This document shows, piece by piece, positions 1 through 9,002 of a stretch of 64,000 nucleotides of DNA. The notes below the pieces were generated by a model that did no database searches, was not told the origin of the DNA, and was given only the letters and a program-made list of their open reading frames with translations. Source of the stretch: Nothophaeocryptopus gaeumannii. Its lineage: Eukaryota; Ascomycota; Dothideomycetes; Mycosphaerellales; Mycosphaerellaceae. Every line of letters starts with the position of its first letter. Position 1 is the first letter of the stretch. The stretch spans positions 806,001 to 870,000 of the forward strand of contig JASISA010000009.1 of the NCBI GenBank assembly GCA_031771865.1, in the 5' to 3' direction. Made by a program: the position numbers and the translations under genes.

Positions 1-1313
1 GTCGCAAGATCATCAAGATCGAGGCACAGAAGGCCGAGACCGAGGATAAGGTACTTCTTGCTGAAGCCGAAGTCGAACAGCCAGTATCATCCTACGTCTT
101 CACTGGCCAAGGTTCACAAGAACAAGGTATGGGAATGGAGTTGTACAACTCCAGCCCAGTAGCAAAGGAGGTGTGGGACCGTGCCGACAAGCACTTTATG
201 GACAACTACGGCTTCGCGATCACCAACATCGTCAAGAACAACCCGAAGGAGCTCACCATTTACTTCGGTGGTGCACGCGGAAAGGCCATCCGCAAGAACT
301 ACATGGACATGACCTTCGAGACTGTTGCCTCGGATGGCAGCATTAAGTCTGAGAAGATTTTCAAAGAGATCACAGAGGAGACCGCTTCCTACACCTACAA
401 GTCACCAACCGGACTGCTCTCGGCCACGCAGTTCACTCAACCTGCATTGACGCTTATGGAGAAGGCCTCGTTCGAGGACATGCTTGCCAAGGGTCTTGTA
501 CAGCGAGACAGCAGCTTCGCTGGTCACTCGCTTGGAGAGTATAGTGCTCTCGCGGCCTTGGCGGAGGTCATGCCGATCGAGTCTTTGGTCTCTGTCGTGT
601 TCTACCGCGGCTTGACTATGCAAGTCGCTGTAGAGCGTGACGAGGCTGGCCGCTCCAACTACTCCATGTGCGCCGTCAATCCATCGCGTATCAGCAAGAC
701 ATTTAACGAGCAAGCTTTGCAATACGTTGTTGAGAATATTTCTGAGACCACTGGCTGGCTGCTGGAGATTGTCAACCTGAATGTCCACAACCAGCAGTAT
801 GTCTGCGCTGGTGACCTCCGCGCTCTCGACACCCTGACCAACGTCACCAACTACCTCAAGGCGCAAAAGATTGACATCCAGTCACTGATGCAGAAGATGA
901 GCCTCGAGGATGTTAAGGCTCACCTCACCGACATCATCAAGGAGTGTGCTAAGCAGACTGACGCCAAGCCCAAGCCTATTGAGCTGCAGCGTGGCTTCGC
1001 TACTATTCCTCTCCGCGGCATCGATGTTCCTTTCCACTCCACCTTCTTGCGCTCTGGTGTCAAGCCATTCAGGTCCTTCCTGCTCAAGAAGATCAACAAG
1101 ACCTCCATCGACCCAAGCAAGCTCGTTGGCAAATACATCCCGAACGTCACTGCCAAGCCATTCGACTTGACCAAAGAGTACTTCGAGGATGTCTACCGCC
1201 TCACCAAGTCGCCACGCATTGGCAACATCTTGGAGAACTGGGAGAAGTACGAGTCTGACGAGCCAAATCTGCAACGTCCTCGTGCCGGAAGTATGGCTGT
1301 GTCTCATGCATAG
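1..1313 (+). CDS. Fatty acid synthase subunit beta, C-terminal part (5' end outside window)
   Basis: The frame is open from base 3 and ends at TAG 1311-1313, giving the last 436 residues of a fungal type I fatty acid synthase beta chain. The segment is the malonyl/palmitoyl transferase domain. It opens with the family's GQGSQEQGMGM motif around base 110, and the nucleophile elbow GHSLGE (active-site Ser at 528-530) follows. The beta chain works in the cytosolic alpha6beta6 barrel, where this domain loads malonyl and releases palmitoyl-CoA. No introns or breaks are visible in this part. It ends after a short basic tail. Secondary-metabolite FAS beta chains (HexB/StcK type) are homologous and cannot be excluded from the C-terminus alone, but no biosynthetic genes lie downstream, so the primary-metabolism enzyme is more likely. 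Confidence 0.95.
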   Translation, partial: RKIIKIEAQKAETEDKVLLAEAEVEQPVSSYVFTGQGSQEQGMGMELYNSSPVAKEVWDRADKHFMDNYGFAITNIVKNNPKELTIYFGGARGKAIRKNYMDMTFETVASDGSIKSEKIFKEITEETASYTYKSPTGLLSATQFTQPALTLMEKASFEDMLAKGLVQRDSSFAGHSLGEYSALAALAEVMPIESLVSVVFYRGLTMQVAVERDEAGRSNYSMCAVNPSRISKTFNEQALQYVVENISETTGWLLEIVNLNVHNQQYVCAGDLRALDTLTNVTNYLKAQKIDIQSLMQKMSLEDVKAHLTDIIKECAKQTDAKPKPIELQRGFATIPLRGIDVPFHSTFLRSGVKPFRSFLLKKINKTSIDPSKLVGKYIPNVTAKPFDLTKEYFEDVYRLTKSPRIGNILENWEKYESDEPNLQRPRAGSMAVSHA

Positions 1314-1703
1314 ATGTCGAGTTTTGGAGTTTCGTTGTCGAGCATGGCGTTTGGGTGGGAATACTCTGTGAGCAATTATCTGGCGTGTACAAAGTGTGCA
1401 TAAATTTTCGAGTGTTGTCTGCAATGGGCGAATTTGCTCACGACATGAGTGTCGTTAGATGAGAAGTTGCAGCCGGAAAGGCTATATAGAATTCTGTATC
1501 AGTTGTGAATCATCTTCAGCATGTGCATTGACCTGTTGCGGTTACGGTGTTCTGCTTGTTAAATGAACAGCTTCGTGGGAAAAGGGGGAAAGAGGTAAAG
1601 AAAAAATTGGCGATGAAGTCTGTCCGTCAGGAGACCGGCTTATCCTCGTGAAATGTCCAAATCCAACGCCACCATCCAGGCCATCTCAACATGCTCGTTC
1701 TTT
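1314..1703. other. 3' flank of the FAS beta gene
   Basis: Non-coding stretch of about 390 bases after the FAS stop. It holds the probable 3' UTR and the end of the oppositely oriented hypothetical gene. I see no gene or clear terminator motif in it. Confidence 0.5.
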
Positions 1704-2406
1704 TCACATCGACCCTGCAAGACCCGCGGCTCTTCTCGTCTCGAACCGTACGAGAGCGCATGTTTTCGCACGGTCGTTTCCAGACTCTGACGGTTGCGAG
1801 CGGAACATAAAATCATGCCACTCGGTCCGGTCCACGAGGTTGATGGCATTGGGAGAATAAGATTGGCTGGTGATACGATGTTCCTGGTCTGATGAAGGGT
1901 CCTGCTTCTTTGGACCTGTCAAGCTTTGAGTGAACTGACTCGGCCTGTCGGAGACAGGGCTGGACCTCACCTTGTTCTCGCTCGATGTCCACTTGGCGAA
2001 CATGAAGACGAGGGAAGGCGTTGGTGCGTGAAATGTATCGGCTGGTCAACGACTTACAGTCATACCACTTGGAAGAGGGCATAATCGACCATTGAACTAG
2101 AGTTTCTGGCGCTCGCAAGATGCCAACGGCAGGAGTCTTCATCGGCAAGATCACAAAGCTAGGAGATGTGAAAACATGCTCTGCCGTGTCAAGAAACCAA
2201 ATTTGGAACACAACTACCGGCCAGTCACATGAATGATACAAGACCAGCGTCGAGGATAGTGCACCAGCAATCCCAGAACCAGCTCCTACCAAGCCAATGC
2301 CGTCGGGACACCAAGTTACCAGATCGAGAGACTCGCAACGCTCCGCATCCTCCGCCCCGAACCCAATGCTATACATGACAGGACCCTTGAGGGTTCTCGT
2401 GGACAT
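1704..2406 (-). CDS. Hypothetical protein, probably two exons
   Basis: Not recognised. Two minus-strand open stretches in different frames overlap here. The upstream one (from ATG 2404-2406, with an open frame starting further 5' without an ATG) is protein-like and hydrophobic in the middle. The downstream one (open from about 2060 to a stop at 1704) is polar. A GTAAGT donor lies at about 2058-2053, so they are likely joined by an intron, but I could not find an acceptor that gives a clean normal-length intron in the right phase. One in-frame acceptor would leave only 16 nt. No gene competes on the other strand. It could be a real short gene with a mis-read splice or a decayed one; function unknown. 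Confidence 0.35.
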
Positions 2407-2680
2407 GACTGATTTAACTCGAAATCCCCGGCTGGCAAGTCGGAAACACGAGTGTCTCAGCGTCAACCCTGAGTTTCAACTGCCGGAGATTGGTGTATAG
2501 CGAGAAGGCCCGTCTCCTGACGTTCAACTCATTCTTCGCTTCTTCTTGTCTGGATATCACGTTCGCTATATTCTTCGGATACCTTCGCTTCTGAAGCTAC
2601 CATTCACAGCCCCACGACCTGATCGGCACAGCAGCTCCAATCCACCGACAGATTGACAGATACCTACTAGACGAGACACC

Positions 2681-3331
2681 ATGAAGTTCATCTACGCCGG
2701 CGTCCTCGCCATAGCGACACTCGTCGCCGCGCAAGACGACCCAGCCGCCGCCATCGCCAATCTCCCTCCCTGCGCTCTCCCATGTCTGATCCAAGGTGTC
2801 GGCAACACGACTTGCACAACAAGCGATTACTACTGTCAATGTACCACTGGCGCTAAAGATATCCTTAAGCACTCTGTTCCTTGTCTATGCACGAGCGAGT
2901 GCGCGCCGGATCAGATGACTAGTACGTTGAAACAGATAAAACATAACAGCCCTCGGGCTCAGCATTCTAAGCGGATTGACTGACTTCTCCTCATCACAGC
3001 CGCCCTCAAAGTCTCCAACTCCATCTGCGAAGCCGTCTTCAAAGCCAAAGGCGAAACTTACAAAGCTTCACTACCTGGACCCAATTTATGTGCCGCATTC
3101 GGCGCAGGAGGCACGACTCAAGGAGCGACTGGTACAAGCACGACTTCACCAATGTATAGCGGCACAAACCAGACCAGCCAGACGGTCCAGACGAACCAGG
3201 CGAATGTCACGACGCCTCCTTCGCCGACGGGTTCATTACCGGCGCAGAGTACGGGTGGAGCGGCGACGGTGGAGTTTGCTGTGGAGGCTGTGCTTGTAGG
3301 GTTTATTATGTTGGCGCTTATGGCGTTGTAA
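2681..3331 (+). CDS. CFEM-domain secreted protein with predicted GPI anchor
   Basis: Two exons (2681-2921, 3000-3331) with a 78-nt intron (2922-2999, GTACGT...CAG) give 190 residues. The start has a typical signal peptide (MKFIYAGVLAIATLVAAQ). Residues about 25-95 carry the CFEM cysteine pattern (CALPC, TTC, YYCQC, CLC, EC, then SIC in exon 2), with a D in the segment where heme-binding CFEM proteins often carry the axial Asp. A Ser/Thr-rich linker follows, then a C-terminal hydrophobic tail (about 18 residues ending in MAL), as expected for GPI attachment. CFEM proteins sit at the fungal surface; some take up heme iron, others act in adhesion or plant interaction. Which role applies here cannot be read from sequence. 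Confidence 0.9.
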
Positions 3332-3851
3332 AGGATGGAAGCGGGGAATGAAGGTATGTGGTATAGGGAGTGAGGGGAAAGAGGAAAGGGGTGAGGATGT
3401 GGAGTGGGATGAGAGACATGTTGAGGTATGGGTAATAAGCCATATCCGAACGGGTCGTGAGAAAAGCTCGTTTCTCTTCGATTCTTGGATGGAGAGAGGC
3501 TTGGGCGTAATGGATGTCACATCTAGCCTTCACCATTCTTTGCAGGGAGGATTGGAGCCATTCACATGACACTTTGCCCAAAGAGCAGTCTGCTGATCCG
3601 TTGTTCTGGATGCGAAGTAGCAATCACAGGATGGTATTCATATGTACCGTGAATAGACGGAGACGCTACCACATGCTTGTGCCGCTCGTGAATATATCCA
3701 AGGTGAACGAGCACTTGCAAGTGGACCCCCGATTAGTGCATAGACATATATTTCGTACGTCTTCGGACCTGGCTCTTCGCATCGACAACAAAATCCATCG
3801 AGCTTCCATAACGCATAAGCGCTTCAAACTCCACGACACAATAGCTCAGCC
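3332..3851. other. Intergenic, no gene seen
   Basis: About 520 bases between the CFEM gene and the first BTB gene. Open frames here are short and not protein-like. It must contain the CFEM 3' UTR and the BTB promoter, but I recognise no motif. Confidence 0.5.
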
Positions 3852-4680
3852 ATGATGGCAGAAGGTCGACCGCGGAAGAAAGTCAAGTAAGTGTACGCGC
3901 GAAATCGATATCGTACACGGCCGATACTGATCTTCACCAAACAGATACTCAGGCGGCATCGTCACCATAACCGCCGAGTCCGGCTCGCCCTCCGCCGAGA
4001 TCTTCTCAGTCCACGAAGACATTATCAAAGACTCGTCCGTATTCTTCGGAGCCGCACTCCGCAAAGAGTGGAAAGAAGGACAGACAAAGCATATCGACTT
4101 GGCTGAAAATCTCGCAAGAACAGTCGGCGCTTACGTCGACTAGCTGTACGATTCCACGATTGATGAAGACCTCGTCCAAGTAGGCGCCCGTTGCTTCAAG
4201 ACGCTCCTAAAGATGCAAATCTTCGGCGAGAAAATCCAAGACGACGGGTTTTGCAACGCGGTGATGGGGGCTCTTTGCACGAAATGCGATAACAAGGACA
4301 GCGAAGGCCGACATCATTACCCGATCATTGCCTCTGTCCGATTCGTCTACGAGAACACGATGGCTGGGTTTCCTCTTCGGAAGTTCGTGTTGTATAATCA
4401 CATTACTTTCGGCGAGGAGAGTTGGCTTCATGTTGAAGAGGATAGCGCGGAACATCATCCAGACTTCCTTCTCGAACTTGGTCGCGCTTTCATGGCGACG
4501 AAAGAGAAGTCGAAATGGAACAGGTATCGGTCGCTTGCTGGCCAGAAGAGCAAGTGGATGAACGGTCTGGAGAGCCGGGAAAACCAGGGGAGCCAGAAGA
4601 GGCAGACCGAGGACACCTTACAGAGCTATACAGTCGGTCGTGTGGATGGGCAGAATGGGGTGATCGTGATTCTGGATTGA
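3852..4680 (+). pseudogene. BTB/POZ-domain protein, interrupted by in-frame TAG
   Basis: Exon 1 (3852-3886) is a short basic leader. A 58-nt intron (3887-3944) and a long exon 2 follow. Exon 2 starts with a BTB fold: a beta hairpin, then FSVHEDIIKDSSVFFGAALR and WKEGQTK. At 4141-4143 a TAG interrupts the strongly conserved AYVxWLY helix exactly where the neighbouring paralogue (5219-5927) has Trp. The same frame stays open to 4680 and keeps clear similarity to the paralogue (FGEKIQDDGFCNAVMGAL and onward). TGG to TAG is one transition. No normal intron could remove the stop without deleting conserved BTB residues. If translated to the TAG it would give only a short truncated BTB. A sequencing error or read-through is possible. 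Confidence 0.8.
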
Positions 4681-5054
4681 TGCGGCGCGGATGTCGATGG
4701 TGTCCGTAGGTGGTCGTGTACCACGGGAGAAGAGCCGCGCTCGAGTTGTGCCTCACGAGAAGGCGAGCGTGACGGAAATGCGGTCCCGCTGCGGAGCAAA
4801 AGTGTCTAAGAAGTCGATTCACCAGAAGTCTTTCTCCTGATTCGCAGAATGGAAGATGTTACTCAACCCCCCTTTTCCAATACTGTCCTCCACTTCTCGC
4901 TCCAGGCGGCAAATGTATGTCATATACAGCATCTACTGTCCTTCGTAGGGAGGATCCGAGCTGTTTTTAGAATTGTTTCCCTCGCTCCAAACAGTGAGCA
5001 GGCTCACTTCTTCAATCGATATCGCTCGTTCGCGTGCGAAGTGTCTGCTGCACT
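4681..5054. other. Intergenic between the BTB paralogues
   Basis: No supported gene. The stretch holds the 3' end of the first BTB copy and the upstream region of the second. Open frames are short and show no family signature. Confidence 0.5.
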
Positions 5055-5078
5055 TTCACATGTGAACCGCTAGCGGTT
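5055..5078. promoter_or_regulatory. Two overlapping perfect palindromes upstream of BTB copy 2
   Basis: TTCACATGTGAA (5055-5066) and AACCGCTAGCGGTT (5065-5078) are each perfect palindromes and share two bases. They lie about 140-165 bp before the second BTB start. Such dyads fit binding sites for dimeric regulators; the factor is unknown and the role is inference. Confidence 0.35.
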
Positions 5079-5218
5079 GCAGCCGCGGCGCTAGTTTAGC
5101 GTCGTCGTCTGTTTGATCTTTCGCACATGAATCTCAAGAATGCTCTTCGCGTCACCACACACTTTGCAGACGCCGCACGCTTTTCCATCATCGCCTGCAG
5201 CACAACATCACGGCCACC

Positions 5219-5927
5219 ATGCCGAAAGGCCAGCGAGCCAAGGCCATGGCGTATGTGCAATTCTCTGCAATGTAAGCGCAAGCTAACCATTCATCGAACT
5301 CACAGGTACACCGGCAGCACCGTGACCGTCACAGTCCGACCGGGAAAACGCAATGAGCAGACCTTCACTGTGCACGAGAGCGTGATTAACAAGTGGTATC
5401 CTTTCTTTCATGGCGCTCTTAGGCCTCACTGGAAGAAGGGACAACCAAAGTAGGTTCATCTGCCAGAGGACAAACCAGAAGTGGTCGGCGCCTATATCGG
5501 ATGGCTGTACGAAGGATTGGTCGAGACTACTCCCTTCGACAAAGAAGAGACCCCAGACGTGCAGCTGGCGAAGCTGTATGTCTTCGGCGAGAAGATACGG
5601 GACGAGCATTTCTGCGATGCAGTCATGACAGCGATGTGCATCGGCTGCGACACCGAGGACGAAGGCGGAGTCAACTCGTATCCTGGGATCGATACCATTA
5701 ACATCATATATGATGGAACGACTGAAGGAGCACCTGCGCGGCGTTTCGTTGTAGATGTCTACATGAAATACGGCGCTGCAGACTGGATCGATGAAGACGA
5801 CGACCTCAACCCGGAATTCCTCTTCGATCTCAGTAAGGCTTTCCTAGCGTCGAGAAAGCAACCCGTCTGGACGAAAGGCACATCTGTATCTGGTCAGAAG
5901 CAGAGGTGGCTGAGAAACAAGAGATGA
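5219..5927 (+). pseudogene. BTB/POZ-domain protein paralogue, interrupted by in-frame TAG
   Basis: Same architecture as the upstream copy: short basic exon 1 (5219-5250), a 55-nt intron (5251-5305) at the equivalent place and phase, then a BTB exon. TAG at 5451-5453 falls directly after WKKGQPK and before VHLPED. This aligns with a His in the upstream copy, so a CAG or CGG codon may have been lost. The frame then stays open to 5927 with the intact helix AYIGWLYEG and the family C-terminal half (FGEKIRDEHFCDAVMTAM). Removing the stop by splicing would need an intron of about 17 nt or loss of the BTB core. Family members of this type are usually 200-250 residues and are of unknown function, possibly Cullin-3 adaptors. 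Confidence 0.8.
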
Positions 5928-6260
5928 ACTGAGTGTAGCAGCCGATGTGACGGGGGTGAGTCTGAAGGCTTCCATTGAATCTAGAGTACCAAGGCTGATG
6001 ACATACTCAGAAGACGGCATTCGGAAGGTCATGTCAATCACAGACTGTGCCAGAGACCAGTCGATGTTGTTCGACACGTTCGAGTGTGAGTATGGAGAGG
6101 ACTTTGTATGACGACCGTCTGGAGACTGTCTCGTCGAGCTAGAAGCAGGGGCGTTGTGATCGAGGAGCCATAGCTCATTGCAAGGCCAGAACTTGAATGA
6201 TCCTCATCAGATAGGACACGATGACACTGCTCTCGAAATGCACGATGAAAATGGGGTTCA
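5928..6260. other. Intergenic, no gene seen
   Basis: About 330 bases between the second BTB copy and the 3' end of the GCIP-like gene, which face each other. Presumably overlapping 3' UTRs; nothing else recognised. Confidence 0.5.
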
Positions 6261-7334
6261 TTAGTCTTCACCTTCCAGTACCGCTCTCCACTTCTGACTC
6301 CATGTCGTGAACTCATCCTCTTTTCCGTTCCAATCCAGCGTCGCCAGCGTGCCAGCCCTCCTAGCCTCTCTCACGCACTTATCGACCTGCTCTTTCGCGC
6401 CCTCCTCGTTTAAATCATAGAAGCAGCTGGCCACTTCATCCACATCCTCCTGCACGGTCCTCAAATGCCACATGACCTTATCCAAAATCTCGATATTCGC
6501 CTTCTCCCTCTCCCCACCTCTCCTAAATGTCTTCAACCTCCTCTTCGCCAGCGCAGGATATATCAGAACCACCTTCTTCAACTTCGCCTCCGCATTCTCC
6601 ACCGCTTTCTTCAGCTCGGGCTGATCCTTGGGCATAGAATTCGCCGCATTGAATATATCGTCAAAACTATCCGCATCCCCATCCACCCCCTCATCCGTAT
6701 CGTCCAACAACCCATCCTGCCCCTCAGTATCCGTATCTGTCCCTTCTCTCCACTCCTGCAACTCTTGAATCGCATCTTTGATCGTATCTCTCCATTGCTC
6801 AGCTTTCTTAACACACAATCCCGCGATCCCAAGTTTCTCCAATGCAATCAATGCCTCGCAGGCCTCCCATACAACACCCGTAGAAGCGAGACTATCCCTT
6901 GCATTCGAAGCGCCTTGTCCGTTCCCTGCAGCAATCGACTGAAGCTCTTGAAGTAAATTCTCCATTTCTTTAAAGACCCTCTTGACGCGATTCGAGACTT
7001 CTTTAACCATTATCCCTCCCCAAGAGGCTTTCTCTTGTGTGCATATCTGCACGGCTGAAAGCATCGCAGGGAGACATGTTCCGCTGAGTTCGCGGAGGAC
7101 TTTTGTGATGGCGGAGGGGGTGAAGGGTTTATTGATTGCGAGGAGGGAGAGTTTGGTTGTGTGGGCTTTGAGGAGGGTTCCGGAGTCGCGGAGGACGTCG
7201 AGGGGGTTGGGTGGGTTGTCTATCGTTGTGTTCGTAGTGGTGGTGTTGATTGAAGATGTGAATTGTTGAAGGAGGGTTTGAGTGGAGTTGATGAGGTCCT
7301 GGAGGGACTTGAGGTCGGTTGAGGAGGAGGCCAT
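6261..7334 (-). CDS. GCIP / cyclin-D1-binding-protein-1-like protein
   Basis: Single exon of 357 residues from ATG 7334. It is mainly helical. The N-terminal half carries the GCIP-type bundle, with a segment around residues 60-115 (KLSLLAINKPFTPSAI, then a conserved LREL-TCLPAML stretch). An acidic linker at about 195-225 (rich in D, E and G) separates a second helical region that ends in a W-K-N/W-S-W-R type tail. In animals the family (CCNDBP1/GCIP) binds cyclin D and Grap2; fungal members are uncharacterised, so a cell-cycle role is inference. It is transcribed divergently from ARP6 with about 229 bp between starts. Confidence 0.75.
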   Translation of the reverse strand: MASSSTDLKSLQDLINSTQTLLQQFTSSINTTTTNTTIDNPPNPLDVLRDSGTLLKAHTTKLSLLAINKPFTPSAITKVLRELSGTCLPAMLSAVQICTQEKASWGGIMVKEVSNRVKRVFKEMENLLQELQSIAAGNGQGASNARDSLASTGVVWEACEALIALEKLGIAGLCVKKAEQWRDTIKDAIQELQEWREGTDTDTEGQDGLLDDTDEGVDGDADSFDDIFNAANSMPKDQPELKKAVENAEAKLKKVVLIYPALAKRRLKTFRRGGEREKANIEILDKVMWHLRTVQEDVDEVASCFYDLNEEGAKEQVDKCVREARRAGTLATLDWNGKEDEFTTWSQKWRAVLEGED

Positions 7335-7563
7335 GTTGATGAGAGGATCTGGAGAGCGAGGAGGCCTGGACTGATTTATGAAGTCAGGAAGGAGTAGGAA
7401 AACGAAATATGTACCCTCGAGTCAAGACCAGAGATGAGATGTCATCGCCGTTGGAATTTGTGACGAGCCGGCAAATCCTTTCTCCGCCTCCCGACTTCGC
7501 CTTCAACTCCATCGCCAAACAACGTCCTTCCTCAAAGAACAAACATAACACCATTCAAATGCA
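7335..7563. promoter_or_regulatory. Divergent promoter GCIP-like / ARP6, with an overlapping uORF
   Basis: This 229-bp region separates two oppositely oriented start codons, so it probably serves both genes. On the ARP6 side an out-of-frame ATG at 7559-7561 lies five bases before the ARP6 ATG and opens a 17-codon frame that ends at 7612 inside ARP6. Its context is weaker (C at -3) than that of the main start (G at -3, G at +4). Confidence 0.5.
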
Positions 7564-8907
7564 ATGGCCAAATCAAAATCAACCGCGCCGGCGGTACCAA
7601 ACTCGAACATAGCCAAAACCACCCTCATCTTCGACCACGGTGCCCACACAATCAAAGCCGGCTTCAGCACCCCAGGAACACCTCCCCAGCTCCAGGACTG
7701 CCACCTTATAGCAAACTGCATAGCGCGCTCCCAACGCGACAAACTCACCTACGTCGGCGCGGACCTCGACACATGCGGCGACTTTGGCGAACTTCAAATC
7801 CGTCGCCCTGTCGAGAAAGGGTACATAGTAAACTGGGAAGGCGAAAAAGCCGTATGGGAACGGACGATTTATGATTCAAGATCGCCTTTGAAATGTGATC
7901 CGCACGAGACGAATTTGATCTTGACGGAAGCGAGTCATGCGCCGACTGCGCTGCAGAGGAATGCGGATGAGATTGTTTTTGAGGAATTTGAATTTGGGAG
8001 TTTGTGGAGGGGGGTTTCACCGGCGCTGAATGCTTACGCGCCTTCGCCATTTCCTCATGCAAAGGAGAATGCGTATGGTGTACCGCTGGAGTGTTTGCTG
8101 GTCGTGGATGCGGGTCATTCACATACGACCGTCACGCCTGTCTACCATGGACGACCGATTCATGCTGCGTGTAGGAGGTTGGAGGTTGGTGGCAAGACTC
8201 TGACTAATTACTTAAGGGATTTGCTGAGTCGGACTATGGATATGCATCGCGAGGAATGGATTTCTCAGGAGATTAAGGAGGATACTTGTTATTTTGTGGC
8301 TGACAATACGGATTTCAACGAGCGGCTGGAAAGGGTTTGGAAGGGTGGGCAGAAAGACCCGAGAGAATTGGATGCGAGCATTGTGGTGGATTATGTCCTT
8401 CCCGACTATGAACAGTTGAAGAGGGGGTTTGCGAGGCCACACGATCCAAGCAAAGGCGCCAAGATGCGGCGACTGGGTATCGGCGGACAGAGTGAGATGG
8501 TGCTGCCGGTCGGCAATGAAAGATTCACAGTGCCAGAGATCTTATTCACGCCAAGTGACATAGGCATGCAACAGGACGGCATTGCTGGTACGGTGATGCA
8601 AAGCTTACAAGCTCTACCGCAAGGCCTGTGGCAAGCATTTCTAGCGAATGTACTGGTCGTCGGCGGGACTTGCAAGCTGCCGGGCTTTGTGAATCGACTG
8701 GATTCAGACCTCAGGAGTAGAATCGACGATCAATACTTGGTCAGAGTCGCCGCCGCCGAGGACCCACTGAAAAACGCCTCGCTGGGTGGTGCGCGACTGG
8801 CACAGAACGAAGAGCTGCTGAAGTCGGTCGTGGTCACGAGAGCCGAATATCTCGAGCACGGCGACGCCTGGACACGACGAAAGTTTGCTGGTAAAGTTGG
8901 CAGATGA
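7564..8907 (+). CDS. ARP6: Actin-related protein 6 (SWR1 complex subunit)
   Basis: Single exon, 447 residues. The N-terminus has the actin-fold phosphate-1 loop (LIFDHGAHTIKAGF). Further actin signatures follow: RPVEKGYIVNWEGEKAVWER, the phosphate-2 loop region LLVVDAGHSHTTVTPVYHG with RLEVGGKTLTNYLRDL, and the adenosine-binding stretch LVVGGTCKLPGFVNRL. The order and the ARP6-type RPVEKGY/VNW motif identify ARP6 rather than conventional actin. ARP6 works in the nuclear SWR1 remodeller that exchanges H2A for H2A.Z. Length is close to that of known ARP6 (about 400-450). Start chosen at 7564 because it has the better context and opens the correct frame. Confidence 0.93.
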   Translation: MAKSKSTAPAVPNSNIAKTTLIFDHGAHTIKAGFSTPGTPPQLQDCHLIANCIARSQRDKLTYVGADLDTCGDFGELQIRRPVEKGYIVNWEGEKAVWERTIYDSRSPLKCDPHETNLILTEASHAPTALQRNADEIVFEEFEFGSLWRGVSPALNAYAPSPFPHAKENAYGVPLECLLVVDAGHSHTTVTPVYHGRPIHAACRRLEVGGKTLTNYLRDLLSRTMDMHREEWISQEIKEDTCYFVADNTDFNERLERVWKGGQKDPRELDASIVVDYVLPDYEQLKRGFARPHDPSKGAKMRRLGIGGQSEMVLPVGNERFTVPEILFTPSDIGMQQDGIAGTVMQSLQALPQGLWQAFLANVLVVGGTCKLPGFVNRLDSDLRSRIDDQYLVRVAAAEDPLKNASLGGARLAQNEELLKSVVVTRAEYLEHGDAWTRRKFAGKVGR

Positions 8908-9002
8908 TCATCGCATCATCCTGGTATCGCATTTATCGCCTGCGGCTGATTGCCCTCACTTTGCTGCAATGACAACATAGCTTCTCTGGCTTGCTCGGCA
9001 AA

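Noticed and set aside
5440..5470. Intron removing the TAG in BTB copy 2 (GTAGGTTCATCTGCCAG)
   Set aside because: Only 17 nt, far below any plausible spliceosomal intron.
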